A stretch of 64,000 bases of DNA from Echinococcus granulosus (GCF_000524195.1 NW_020170400.1:24019-88018); one strand, 5' to 3'; counted from the first letter of the stretch, positions 36,898 to 49,167 are shown. Notes: a model not told the origin generated them from the sequence alone. Numbers and translations: made by a program.

Positions 36898-38486
36898 CTA
36901 CAACCACAAATTAATGAAACCTTTAGAACCTTCTCTTGAGAGGAGACAGAAATTGGAATTATAGGACGAGTAAGAGTCACAAAGACCCTATAAAAGGTCT
37001 AAGAATGAAAAAGGGGAAAAACCCTTGATTCATTACCGACAAAAGTTGCGACGCGCGAAAATTATCAAGTATTAACTGATAAGCAAAGCGCAGTGTTTCG
37101 TAAACAAGGCGTAACAGATATCGTAAAGGGAAACCTTAAGAAGGCTATTAGTCATTAAAGGCACTCCAGTTACATCAGCATAAAAACACAAATTGAGTTG
37201 TTGTTTATTTTGAAATAAGGAAAACCAACCGCACTAGAACGAAAGTGAAGGCTCAAAAGCACTTGGAGAGTGCGCGTTTTGGATGACCCTTTTATCACTT
37301 CTATTTTAAGGTCAGAAATTTCTGTTATAAGAAATTGCAGCAAAATTAATGAGAAATAACGCAAAAGTGCGAAAACCCCTCAACTTAGGACCCGGGTCAA
37401 AATTATGTTTGTATCCGGCTTGCGAAGAATCTAAGCATGTCATTAAGCCTTCCAATACTAGGAATCATGTTGAGTAAAAAGCAAATTAGTATTCCTAGCA
37501 ATAGGTCCAAAACTATGCTTAATTTGAGCTAAATTATCTTTTTTGCCATAAAAAGCCAGATTTTTTATGCATCCCTTTAGAAAGGATTGATGATTTTATC
37601 TACTTTCACTAGGCATAACATTGGTCCGTAATTATTTCAGAGTAAAAAAAAAAAGTTTCTGACACCTTTGACAGCATTTCGTTGAGCGATGCATATAATG
37701 GCACTTTAGTAGTTTGTTTGAAGCACAATAACTGCAAAACTGTGCATTATGACAACACTGCAGCTCTTAAATATGATGCAAACTTTAAAATAGATTAAAA
37801 TTTGATGTTCGTTTAACTTCTTCTTTTGTTGAAGAGCCACTTGGTCAGGCGGGATGGTTTTTGGGCCATGCCAATAGTCCAAGTGCCTTCTGCATGTGAA
37901 ACATGTATTTTGCCTAAGTAATATACCTTTTTTCTTCAGAGTAGCTTTGAGGCACTACAGTCGCCTTGCCGAATAGGCTGGCATTTGGGCCATGTCGATA
38001 AACCCAGTTCTCTTAAAAATGGAGTGCCTACGTATATTTTGTCTGAAAAACTATGCCTCTGCCTATTTTATGGCAAAGCTTATAACTTTGAATGAGTACC
38101 CTTTTATATCTGCGTTTTCTAGCAAGCACTAAAGTTAATAAATGAGCCGTAGTAAGGAAACTCAAATGCAGCAAATATTGTAAACTTGTAGAAAAAAGTG
38201 TTGCTAAACAACCCTTATAGAGATATTTTGTGGGAACGATTTATCTATCTTTAAAATCTGCATACCTGTAGTACTCAGGAACACCTTACCACGACTTACA
38301 AGGGCTAAAAACATTTTGAATCAGTTGCAAAATAATTTTTGTGAATATAATTAGAAAATTCAGGCTAGTTAATGGTCTGCAATCTTTTCTCTATGTCTGC
38401 ACTTCTACTCTGAATTTCGTGTTCTAGTCAACTGGAAGTCCGATGCCCACTTCTTGAATCGTGTTGTCTATCGTGCGTCCTTTGCA
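36898..38486. other. Divergent spacer between ELMO and RPS21
   Basis: ELMO (minus) and RPS21 (plus) are transcribed away from each other, so both promoters lie within these 1.6 kb. The middle is occupied by repeat B copies. Just upstream of RPS21 there is a pyrimidine-rich run near 38385-38410, as expected for the start of a ribosomal-protein mRNA, but I cannot fix the transcription start. Confidence 0.45.
37835..38060. repeat. Interspersed repeat B, two adjacent partial copies
   Basis: The block TTTGGGCCATG occurs at about 37860 and again at about 37988. Each is followed by a similar tail containing a GTATATTTTG- or GTATTTTG-like word. The first matches 21050-21180 well. The arrangement looks like a tandem pair of degenerate units. 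Confidence 0.6.
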
Positions 38487-38765
38487 ATGCAGAACGAGGC
38501 TGGCGAATTTGTTGATATGTACATTCCTAGGCGCTGTGATGTCAGCAATCAGTTGATTGGCGCCAAGGATCACGCATCGATTTCCTTGCGACTCGCCGAA
38601 GTTGACGCTGTTACCGGCCGCATGAATGGGGAATGTAGGACTTTTAACATCTCTGGTCAAATTCGCTCTATGGTATGATGGACTTTTTATCTAAGCTTGT
38701 TATAGGGTGAGTGCGACGACTCACTTAATAGGCTTGCTATCAAGGCGAAGATGCTACCGAAGTAA
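38487..38765 (+). CDS. RPS21: 40S ribosomal protein S21 (eS21)
   Basis: Component of the small ribosomal subunit. Two exons, 38487-38672 and 38706-38765, encode 81 residues, close to the 83 of vertebrate S21. The family core is evident: the start [10 protein letters not shown], the central IGAKDHASI, the segment AEVD-VTG, and [12 protein letters not shown] after the junction. The intron is only 33 nt (38673-38705) with GT and AG ends. Without its removal the frame ends early. The C-terminus (ends MLPK) differs from the vertebrate tail. It is the only confident plus-strand gene here. Confidence 0.97.
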
Positions 38766-38838
38766 GCTTTATTTTTTTAATTTGCTGTGCATAGGGACTT
38801 TTGCGATTACCATTAGTCACCTGTACAGACATATATTT

Positions 38839-38844
38839 AATAAA
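38839..38844 (+). terminator. Polyadenylation signal AATAAA for RPS21
   Basis: Canonical hexamer 74 nt after the S21 stop codon, a typical distance for a short ribosomal-protein 3' untranslated region. Confidence 0.6.
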
Positions 38845-39561
38845 GGATTTTGATAAAACGTGGCTTTTTGTGTGCGTTTACTCCCAATTAGGCTTTCGCA
38901 GTAAGTGGAGATTTAAAAATTGCTTTGCATGAACTATGCCTCTGTTTAATAAAGTCCATTCTCTATCGAGCGAGTTTTTCCGCAATTAATCACTGTGTCG
39001 CCTAGTAATCTACACAATTGGGTGTTTTGATTAGTGCCTAGTTCTCTTGATGGGCTCTTTGCGCATTACAGGCTCTCTGCTTGGATTTGTAGTTGCTTAG
39101 GTTTTCTTCGTTTGTCATCTGATTGGTACGCCAGACTTCTTCGAAGCACATTAATTGGCATCTAATCATCGATCTATTCGCCGAGAATTCGAATCTTGCT
39201 AAGGCGAAGTTAATAGAGCTTCTAATATTTAACCCCAAAACTAACAGCGAGGATGTGCCAGAACTATCGGTTTGAAGACTCATCGCTTGGATTCTGGGTT
39301 GACCCACACCTCCTGTTCCCACTGAAAATGATTTAACGTCTGCGGGATGTCATTTTGTTACTTTTTCCAGTTCATAAGCTCAAGCGCAACACCCGGGAAC
39401 GATGTGATTCGTATTTTTTCGTTTTCCCGGAGGATGTGGATATACTTTCTTAATTAAACGTTGGGGATTCGAAATGCTACTTCTGAGTCCCAATTTAGGC
39501 TGTAAGGTTTTTTTACGTTGCTCAATGAAACTGTGCCTAGCTTTCGACACCGTCGTCATGC

Positions 39562-39744
39562 ATGGCGACTCCTCTTTCCTCGTCCTGCCGCAGTGTCACT
39601 GTCATGCTATGTATTCTTCACCTCCTTATGATAACTGGCTGGGTGAACTACCTCCGACAGCTGGTTGTGGATCATTACGCATTTTTGGAAATTTTAATAG
39701 CATGTAGTCTGGTCTTAATAATTACCAAAAATCGTAGTCATTAG
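39562..39744 (+). CDS. Small open frame with two hydrophobic segments, hypothetical
   Basis: Sixty codons from an ATG. Residues about 12-28 and 42-55 are hydrophobic and separated by a polar loop, as in a two-pass membrane micropeptide. The same DNA is open in a second plus frame (39474-39707), and the GC-richer tract 39450-40210 holds further overlapping frames, so coding status is doubtful. No family recognised. The tract lies between the 3' ends of RPS21 and the ALDH homologue, so it could also be repeat debris. Confidence 0.2.
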   Translation: MATPLSSSCRSVTVMLCILHLLMITGWVNYLRQLVVDHYAFLEILIACSLVLIITKNRSH

Positions 39745-40773
39745 GACCAATCGCAGCAGGCATTGTCAGCAAACTCTGAAGCTTGTCACGTTGTAGAGAT
39801 TTTACTGGCATTGTGATAGGTTTTGTGTCGATCAGGTGCTTCGTCTACTGCATCCTCACAGGGACGCTTGTCACGGGTCGGAAACAGTCGTGGTCTCGAT
39901 CGTCACCAACAGAGGGAAAGCCGTTTTCAAGTGTTCACGCCACCCAGGTGCCTCACTACTTTGCGCTTCTACTGTGACTTGCATGTGTCATTTTGGCTGA
40001 GGGGGTTTAATGCTTGGTGGTAATTGGCTTCGATCCCGACCAGAAGATCTGCGAAGACAAAGGCGTTGGAATAGAGGTCTGCCATCCCAATTCAGAATAC
40101 ACTGTTATTAGAAGTGGTAGTAGGTATATTCGGCGTTCAGTACAGCATGAGGCACCACTGTTCGTATTACTGTCTACAAGCAGATCCGGACGTCCTCACT
40201 AAATACGAGGGAAAATGAAGGGGGTTTTTGGCTGTCCGGTCTTGCTTTTGGAATACTTGCTACTTATTAGAATAAGTAGGTTTAAATGGCTTGGAGCGCT
40301 GGATCCGCATTGCTGCAGAAGGCGGCGCCTTCCAAAATATTAGGATGTTTGCTCCCTACAGCAGTGGGATTTAGCCGATATACGGGTCATTTTCGTTCGT
40401 GTCAGAGTGAAATTTGGGTAGATTTAACAAGAGAAACGCGAATCGGGGGGTTGAATATCTACTTCATGAGTCACTATGCATATAAATCGGGAAATTATTT
40501 CGCTTCGGTGGTCTCCATTCCTTAAGGCTGTATCGGGTTCGCGCTGTGGGATGGTGGATACCTCATTCTAAAAATAGAAAAAGTTAGGAGTCAAACTCCT
40601 GAAGCAAATAAAATTTTAATCAATCTGTGCTCTAGTTAATTAACTATCACAATTGCTGAGGATAAATTCACAAAGGTGTGTCAAGCTCATCCAGTGGGTG
40701 AGAGCACCGTAATTTACAATTACAGTGGCAAAAACAAGGGGTATTCAAGGATTAGTCTATCACCTCTTGACAG

Positions 40774-43665
40774 CTATAATATGTGGGGCGGAGAAAATGC
40801 CAATTTATTCCAAACATGGAGGAACATGTTGATAAATGACTCTGCGTCATAATTTAATCTTCTTACAGGCGTAGTTCGCAAAGGAACAGGAGTCCGTAGG
40901 CTCCTTCAACCCGTTAAATTTTCTACATTTTCACTCACTTGCAGTCAGTATCGTCTTTCATGGACCTTAGGATCACTCCACGCCGATGAGAAAAGAGTTC
41001 TATCGAAGATTTTCCTCGATATCGCCCCAGTCCTGAGGCCTCGACCCCACCAAATGTCGTTTTAGCTATCGAAAAACACAACTGAAATTGCTCTATTTAT
41101 GCAGCAAATATCGCAGGCAATTAATTATCTCCACAATTCAGTGCGTTTAGTTTTCCTGCCAAAGTGCCCTATTCACTCCACTGTCAGCCTTAATTGCTCA
41201 TTACAAGAGACCACGTGTGCGTTGACTTTTATTATTAAATATCTGACAACACTGTGATGTCAAAAGACCCTCTCGAAAGAGTATTTGAAGCTTCACGATA
41301 TGCGTCATAGCCGGGTTCATAGCGGATTCAGGCAATCACTTACTGCCTTTCAGCATGACAACATCGTTCTGTATGATGCCATCAGATTCTGTATGCTTCT
41401 TCCACGTTCGAAAAACGCCCTTTTTGGAGCTAAAGACGTACACAGCTTGTGGCTTTTTTCTAAATTTAAAAAAAGCAATAATATGTGTTTGAGTTCCTAG
41501 GCCGTAAAGGTCGAGGATTCTAACCTGGTTTAAAGCAAGAAGAGAAGAGACGTACTGATTACTGACATATTCCAGGGCTTCTTCGGATGAGTTGACCGTA
41601 ATAACGGGTAGAATTGGACCGAAAATCTACGAGAGAAAATAGTCACGTCAGCCTAGTGAAGAAACTCAAGGTTTTAGGAGGAAAAATATTTCTGGAAAGC
41701 CTTCAAAACATTTTGTTTCACTTTTTTGAATCTTTTTGGGAAAACTACCATTAATCAGGTCAACAAACGACCAATCAGAAACGGGTTTTGACTGAATCGG
41801 TCTGGTGTGGAAATTTTGCTCTCCTGTCAGCTACCTACCTCGAACTGCATCAAGATGTCGTATTCAGGAACATCACAGAACACCGTTGGTTGAACAAACT
41901 TGGCAGGAACATGTACATATCCCCCAAGAACCAGTTTTCCTTCTGTTTTGAATATCATTTCCTTCAGGCGTCTAAGTCAACGAAAAAAGGCGTATTTTCG
42001 AGGGTATATACCGTTAGTGGGTGATTACGAACAAGGTTTGTCAAAGATTTGGTTAAATATTTTTGAACTGTCCAAGTGAAAGTGATGGCATATGACTTTA
42101 CAGAAACAAAAATAGATATATAAAAATGTCTAGAACTTATAAATAATTACTCGGTGTGCTCCATGCTGATAATCCGACCATAGTTTTTCGTGTCGATTTT
42201 TGGGAGGCCGCCAAAAAAGAACTCCAGTGCATTTCGACATTCTTTGAGGAATTTCGGCTGTAAAATCATATATTGCACTTAAATTGCAAATACCTGTTTG
42301 AAATTCCAAATAAACCGTCTAGGTGGGTACAAGCGATTGAGTCTTTGCGTTTCCAAATTTGCATTAACTACTGATCAGTTGACCATACTCACTTGCACAT
42401 CGGCGTGACAAAGCACGTAGTCTGGAGCGACAGACATTTGCCCACAGTTGAAAATTTTTCCCCACATAACTCGCATGGCAGCCAAAGTGATGTCCGCTGA
42501 TGAATCAACATAAACCGGACTAAAGTTGGTAAAAGAGTTCTTAAATTCGTTAATTTTAACAGTAAGCTAACAAGCACATAATTTTGTAAAAAAGTTGGAA
42601 AGCAAATAGGAAGGTACGCTCACCACTTTCCATACAAATTAAGAAAGACTGGCGTGAGAGTTTTGGCCGCTTCTCGCGCTATATATATTCCGTCATTGGA
42701 AGCTCCAGTAAAGTAAATAAAGTCGCAGCTATACTCTCTGAGGAAGTCTTTTGTCTCCTCTAATGTGCCAGTCAGAACTTGGCAGACGCTCTGGGAAGTG
42801 ATTCCAAAAAAGGGGATCTTTAAATGACTACATAGAATTTTATATTTTAACTTGAATCAGATATTAATATTATGCACAAAATACCGGATGATTTGGGCGC
42901 TAAAGCCTTACAAATTGATAATTTTTTAGTGGGTCTTGAATTACTAGCCCCTATGTGATGGTTTAAGAAAGTAAGTATCCTTTTAAAAAGGCAAACCTTT
43001 CCGCATCAATACTGAGGGAATCATTATTAAACTTTATAGGACTTGACATAGATTGCATAATTACTGTTACTTTCCACCTCGTGCTTTCTCAGAAAATTCA
43101 TCAACAAAAGGAAACATCTTACGCGACCAAAATACTTTGGTATTTGTTCAACAAAAAGCTGGTTAGTAGCCGTAGCCAGCTCAGCTGGTTTAATTATGAC
43201 ACAGTTGCCGGCCGCAATGGCTCCCGCCAGTGGAATCATAATGTTTTGGAAGGGAGAACTCCAAGACGAAATAATTAGAACGGTTCCAAAGGCCAGTAAC
43301 TCTTCTGTGCATTTATCTCTGTGGAATATTCTGTATTTCGGCATCTAAAGAGACTATATGAAGTTATCAGCAGGCGTTAAATACCGGTCGGGGCCTTGTC
43401 CATGATTTAAGATTCTTCAGCAGTTGTTTAATTTCATACTTGACACATAAAATTTCTGACGCCAGAATCTCGAAAGGAGGCTAAGGCACGTGTGAGAGAT
43501 TTAAGGGACCATGTGTACTTTTCCAAGGTCTGTTTCCAATGCCTCCATAATTTTTTCCTCTTTCTCTGTTACAAAATCAAGCAGGGACTGTAGATGAATC
43601 TTTCTCATCTCTGAAGGGATGGGCCAGTTTTGTCGCGTCCGAGAATTGAGTACTTTGGGATCCAT
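40774..43665 (-). CDS. ALDH3-type aldehyde dehydrogenase homologue, probably inactive
   Basis: Exons: 43665-43519, 43438-43385, 43344-43123, 42790-42624, 42519-42393, 42257-42151, 41971-41839, 41626-41556, 41459-41344, 41065-40939 and 40900-40774; one frame, 465 aa, close to ALDH3A1. The whole fold aligns: AGAIAAGN then the NAD-binding IIKPAE (Lys near 119), YFTGASNDG, NCGQ..VAPDY, EIFGPILP and FGGVEASG. However, the oxyanion Asn of the W-N motif is Ser96, the general-base Glu of the ELGGK motif is Asn192, and the nucleophilic Cys after CGQ is Ser226. The known dehydrogenase chemistry needs all three, so I infer loss of aldehyde oxidation while the cofactor site may remain. No premature stop or broken splice site is visible, which argues for a maintained pseudoenzyme and against a decaying pseudogene. 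The C-terminal membrane tail of ALDH3A2 is absent. Confidence 0.93.
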
Positions 43666-45177
43666 CGCTTTGTTTCACTTGATTAATGCAACTATGCATT
43701 TAACAGGACAAATTAAATAATTTGCCACAAATAATGCAAAACCGAGTACTACTGTAAGATGAATAAAAACAACCTCTTTGCTTTGTAGCGCCCAGGTTAC
43801 TATCGCGTATATATAATGCTTTTGTGCAGTACAGTCTAAGTTACTTTGTGCTAATAAATGAATTAATGCTTTTTCTTCAGCATCTACAGAGTAAGAAAAT
43901 ATTGTAAAACCGAAAAACACCGAGATCCGCCCAGAGTAGTAGGAAAATTTAAAGTGAACCACCTGGGTCAACATTAAGCACTCGACCTTGATCGTAGTGC
44001 TTTTAAAAAAGCTTAAAATTAATAGCAAAATTTTGCATGCAAATAATCTTAATTACATTGTAAAATGCTTTCAAAAACATTGACAGTTGACTGCTGTGAC
44101 CAAATATATTTTCCCAAGCAATGCCTAATCAAGTAAAGCACTTATACTTCAGTTATATCGACACAGCACGGTCAATAACGCGGATAAACCTGCTATAGTA
44201 ACTACGGTTTAAAATACAAACTTCCTCTCAAGCCTCTTGCTTTCATGAATATCTACTGAATTACGTGTAGCTGTATTTAACTACCATACACCGTCAAATC
44301 CTCGGAATTCCTTCCTACAGTTTTTGCGACCCATATTTAAGGTGAAAAAAATTAAGTCTGTTGGCTTTTATTTCGTCTTTTAAGTGTAGTACGTGAGTGC
44401 ATAACAAATGATATTTGTTTTTTATCAAATCAACCAATTATGCTATTCTAATGCTTTTTTTTTTCTATTTCAAGACCAATCGAAAGTGGCTTCCTTCATT
44501 ATTAAAAAGTGGTAGTTTCAGAACATAACAGAATTGAATGATTTTTTTTCATTTTCCTCAATTTCTTTCATTAAATTCATGAACAGTCCTACCAATGGTG
44601 TCTAGCTACTAGCATGGAAGAATTAGATGTGCCGCCTTAAATTCCACTGTAAATGTGTTATTTACATCTGTAGTTTATTTTAAAGCAATAATTGCGCAAT
44701 TCGCAGTTCCTCCTAAGCATGGAAAATGGCAAATATAAGAAGCCAGAGCCAAATATTCACGAACTCTTTTATATATTCTTTCATTCGCGTTGAACCGAGC
44801 CTAAGTTTATTTGCAAAAATACATAAACTGCCTTTTGAGGCCTTTGCTAGCACCATAGGTACAATTAGAGACTCAGCTAGTATGAGTAAAGAACTTTTCC
44901 AATAGCTTTAGTGGTTTTAGTTATGACGGTAAAACTAGCGCAAATATATTCGAAACTAAAATTGAAATTTACTTCTCTTTAATCGCGTTACTTTTCACAT
45001 CATTGACTGCTTAAATGTGTTAAATTAAAGTTTTCTTAACTGACACCTTTAAATAAGTTTAACTATTTCTTGTCTCACTGCAAAGCTCCCATAGGTGAAA
45101 AGTAAAATGAAATTCTGAGATGAGGTGCTGAACGTCCCGTCCACTTGATTCTCAGTCAACCACCCTCAGACGTCTTC
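43666..45177. other. Intergenic, nothing recognised
   Basis: Very AT-rich. One open minus-strand frame (44028-43675, 117 codons) overlaps the upstream flank of the ALDH homologue; it has no motif and its composition matches the surrounding DNA. The ALDH promoter should be near 43700. Confidence 0.5.
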
Positions 45178-45471
45178 TCACGCGTTCGGGGGTTTGTCCA
45201 CTCGAATTGGAATCAGAAATTCCTGTTGAGACCAATTTTATGCTTTAAATAGCAGGCCTTTTTCCCAAAATAGATGTTAGCGTACTGTTTTTCAGGGGTT
45301 TTAACTCTACCATTCAGCACTAAGAAAGTTTATTTAAAATGGTAAATGTAAAGTGGTAGGACAATGTACTTTGTCAACTGATTTTCTCTCATTCGCATCT
45401 CCACTCACCTCTGTAGCAGTAATAATCATGGCACTATGGAAGTACGGATGAGATGAAGGCCATGGGGATGG
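45178..45471 (-). CDS. Two candidate 3'-terminal exons of an unknown protein
   Basis: Exon 45471-45409 (21 codons, open, AG before and GTGAGT after) joins in phase 0 to 45222-45178, which follows a strong CTCAACAG acceptor and ends in TGA after 14 codons. The joined peptide carries no motif I know. No upstream exon was found, so this may be chance. Confidence 0.25.
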
Positions 45472-47711
45472 CTATAATCCGGTGTAGTCAAACCCATATT
45501 AAAAAAGGTGCCTTTACGAGCTCGCTCCAAATCTAACCTTCTGCAGAGGGTGAAACGAGTTTTGTGCAAACTCAGATTAGCCTTGAGATAGGACCGAAGG
45601 TAGTGAACTCGCACCAGTAGAAGAATGCTATTAATTAGTGCCATCGGTCCGGTCGGAATTTCAGATTATCGTGTTTTCTACAAAGTGAAACATGTACGGT
45701 ACGAATCTTCTTGGAACGAAATGCCAAAGGATGGACAGTATTGTGTGATGCACATATTCTCTATCTCAGTCAAATTTTTTTTCTGTGACACTTGACCAAA
45801 TACATCATTGAGAAGCAGAATGCCCCGCTCTTAAAGACGTTTAGAAAAACATGGGAAGTAATTAGTTAAAATTTGATAAGACGCTGATAAGGTTTTTAAA
45901 AAGATGGTATATTTTCATAAAACCTAGAATCATCCATCCACAGAAGGTATCCTCCTTTTGCAAAACGGGATGACTGGACCAAAGTAAAAGCCTCCCCTTC
46001 ATACATCGGGTTCACCGAGTTGTCCCCGAAGGGAGGCAATGACTGACATTTGAGGTCCTTTAAACTAATGAAATCTCCAGGATGCGCTATTTGACTTTAC
46101 TCCTGAGATCATGGCAACAGTTGCTTTGCCATATGTGTCCCACTTTACTTCTTTCCTAATAAATACACCTGACATGGATTATGTACAGAGGGCGCGGGTT
46201 AATAGATTGAGTGATGTAATGAGATGTCATTGGGGAAAAATCTCCAGCTGACAAGTCATTACTTTGCCTCCAAAAATAGCTAATCGAGTATGAAACCCTT
46301 TGCATAAATGAATTAATCACGTTTTATCTGGTTTAATACCTAATCTAAATAACATCTTTTATCGGATAGTAGCTGCTCCTCATTATGTTCGCAAATATAG
46401 AGGTATTATTATCCTCCATCAAAGGGGATAATTATTTTTGCCTCTCCTTTCCCTCCCTTCCCGCCTACCCAAGTCTCAAACCCTCAATTAACGAGCCCGC
46501 TATATTTATGAGCAGTCAGTTAAAACAAAAGGCAGCGAGAGGGAGGGAGTGAAGTAGTAGCAGAAACAGCGGTCACCTCAAAGGGAAGCAAGAAGCAGAT
46601 GTTACCGACGTTTTTTGCTTAGACCGCACCACCTGCTCTATCTCCCACAAGCCACCATCGTTCCTGCCTTCATTACCGTCTGACAAATTCTCACGTGCCC
46701 CTCCGAGAGGTTAGACAGGAAAAATTCGGGCATGGAAGAAGTATCTAGGCACTCCTGCCGTCTGTTTGACCTATCGACAGTGCTAATCACAAAATGGAAG
46801 CATAATTCGATCTGTTAAGATCCAAAGGAATAAAATGATTTAGTATTTTAACAAATGGGGAAAAAGCGGACTAGGCGATGTGGGGATGGTGTGCTCTGTG
46901 CCACCAACGTGGAGATCAAATTGGTAGATAGGAGATGATAAAAGTGGCTAATTTGCAGCAATTCTTAAAATATTTTTACGCAGTCAAGTAGCCAGCATTA
47001 CGATCTACGACTCACGCCCCAAGAAGATGCTCATCGACTGCAAACCTCAGTTTTTATTGGGAAATCTACCCCTTTTTATGCCACCTTCAACCCTCACCCA
47101 ATTGTTTTTTCCCTCTAGCAGGTGGCAGCGTCATTGTCTAAAGCCGAAGACAAGACTTGGTCGCATCCATCGCTTAAAGGCTTAAGATTAAGGATGAGGT
47201 AGTATCGTTCCTCCTCCCATCCCAAAGCTAAAATTTTCTGCGTCCCAACTTTAAGGTTTGAAGTGTTGCACTTATTTTTTGCCTGATTATTTGCACTAAA
47301 GTGTTTCTCATGAAAAAGTTTTTCCCCCACCCTTTCAAGTTATAGCGTCTTAAGGAGGTGGATATCAGCCGTAGGTGATGTGGATTTAAAAAATGTAAAA
47401 TTCTACCAGGCAGCATGATAATCTCCTCGTCAACTTCCTACAATTGATCACACCAAGTATGCCGAGTCTAAAGCAGTGGAACACTTTTTTATTTATCTAA
47501 GGTTACTAGATAATAGGAAAAAAATTCGACCCCAAAAAATTAATTTTCCTTTACGCTCTGGCAGTAAAAGTGGTAAGTCATCAGTCAAAGTGACACTTTC
47601 ATTGGCACCGATTCCAATCCTTACCACTGACGGCACAAGGTTGTGAATATGTAAAAGCATTTTTTCGTTTGTTAACAAAAAAGTAAACTTATGCTGACTC
47701 TATTATTACAG
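45472..47711. other. Intergenic, nothing recognised
   Basis: A GC-richer purine/pyrimidine-skewed section lies at 46430-46700, with a TATA-like word near 46500; it might be a promoter, but no gene is attached to it. Open frames are short. Confidence 0.35.
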
Positions 47712-47896
47712 TGCAAAACGAAAAACGCGAACAACACAAGAGGAAAAGTTTCTTTGGGTGTAGGAGGAGCAAGAGGTGCAAAACAAAGAGCACGGAAAAG
47801 CGTGCGTTCTGTTGGATCTGTAAAGACTGCTTATTTCTTACAAATGAAAAAAGGCAAAAATGTCACTTATTTTATAATTTTAAGGCAATAAATTAA
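47712..47896 (+). CDS. Terminal exon with cysteine-rich tail, piggyBac-transposase-like (tentative)
   Basis: After a good acceptor (ending ATTATTACAG) an open frame of 60 codons runs to TAA. It is lysine/arginine-rich, then has cysteines spaced C-x4-C near the start of the motif, followed by C-x2-C-x2-C and a final C-H before Tyr. The layout, a basic stretch followed by a cross-brace-like Cys/His cluster at the extreme C-terminus, resembles the C-terminal domain of piggyBac transposases. I see no DDE catalytic exons upstream, so a relic or domesticated fragment is the most I can propose. Confidence 0.3.
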
Positions 47897-48354
47897 GCGT
47901 GAAAGAGATCTCACACACCAGTGATAGATGATCAAATCCACCCTTAATTACCCTTTAAGCCATTAAGGAAGGGGATAATTAGCTTCCACCGTGTCACAAT
48001 AGTAAGATTAACGCTCTTTCAGCTCAACTGCCCAAAATGGAATGTGGGAAGAGGGTAACACTTAACGGCAATCGCAGTTGCTTCACAAGTCCGTAGAGGT
48101 ACAGAATGAACGTCAGGACTATCTCCCCAAATCCAAGTCATATAGACGCACAAATGGAAGAGGGAAGAATGGAGAGAATGCGTTCAGGCGTCCACTCAGG
48201 TAGTGCATGCGGTTGAAAATGCAAATGCAAATATTACTAGCATTTATTCCATTACTTTTGAAGGCTGATTCTCTAAATGCAGGATTCCTTCACTTTTCTG
48301 ACTTCAAAAAATAGTCAAGCGGCACTCCTTAAGGAGCCATTTTTTAATCTCTAC

Positions 48355-48509
48355 CATCAAGACGCTGAAAATCGGCGGATTGAAGCACGTGATGTCAAAA
48401 GTCGGTAGAGGAGCATCTATCTCTCCCGTCTGCAACAGTCTTAATGTCTCGCTTATACCCCACTGGTCAATTGATGGTACATTATTCTTCAAGCTAAATC
48501 TTGCTTTTT
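48355..48509 (-). CDS. Candidate internal exon, unknown protein
   Basis: Open for 51 codons between an AG acceptor (ends GCGCAG) and a GTAGAG donor. The amino-acid composition is balanced, with motifs such as IDQWGISE and QTGEIDAP that look like real protein. Part of it (48424-48468) is similar to 52173-52217, where the copy has stops. No family recognised; a repeat-encoded piece is the alternative. Confidence 0.3.
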
Positions 48510-48580
48510 CTGCGCTGTAAGTTATTTAGGCTCAAGAAGTTTGTATTTTATCGCTGCAGCTGTAGGACTCTTCATCCATC
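48424..48580. repeat. Duplicated segment C, copy 1
   Basis: Two blocks (48424-48468 and about 48541-48580) match 52173-52217 and 52347-52385 in the same order and orientation, at roughly three bases in four by eye. The first block lies in the candidate exon above. Confidence 0.45.
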
Positions 48581-49167
48581 AAGTAGGTGATTAAATGGAG
48601 CATCTCTTAAACAAATAACTTCGAATTCTGCCGCATCGACCTCAGAACCGGGTCAAATGGCAGCTTCACTACAGGCGCTATCGAATCGTATTTATCTGAC
48701 TGCGGTTTGAGGATTTTGGAACAACGAAAAATTTATAGATACCTTACAGCGAATGCCGCATGAATAGACCAGCACATCTCTGCTCTTCATTACCCATGCA
48801 TACCGGCAGGAGCATGCATTTTACACGTACCTGCATGTCACTGAAAGTCAACACTTCGGCCTTTGGCGAAGCCTTTTTTGTTGAGCTGATAATAACTTCC
48901 CCACCCTATAATGAGGTCAGCGTAGTGGTTGTGAAAACGAGATCATACAATAAGCCAAATGGAATCTCCTGGGTATTTCTCATTCCTTACCTTGAAATGC
49001 CCTCGTTGAAAAAAATCATTAATTAAGGGACAGAAAATTAATAGCCCTTTGTAGGGAAAAAAGAAATCATCCTTCTGAATTCGTTACTTGTCATCTAATT
49101 CTTTGCTTTCGGTACTCCATTCAATTACTTAACAGGCGCTCATCCTGCTCATTTAATCCGATTTTGA

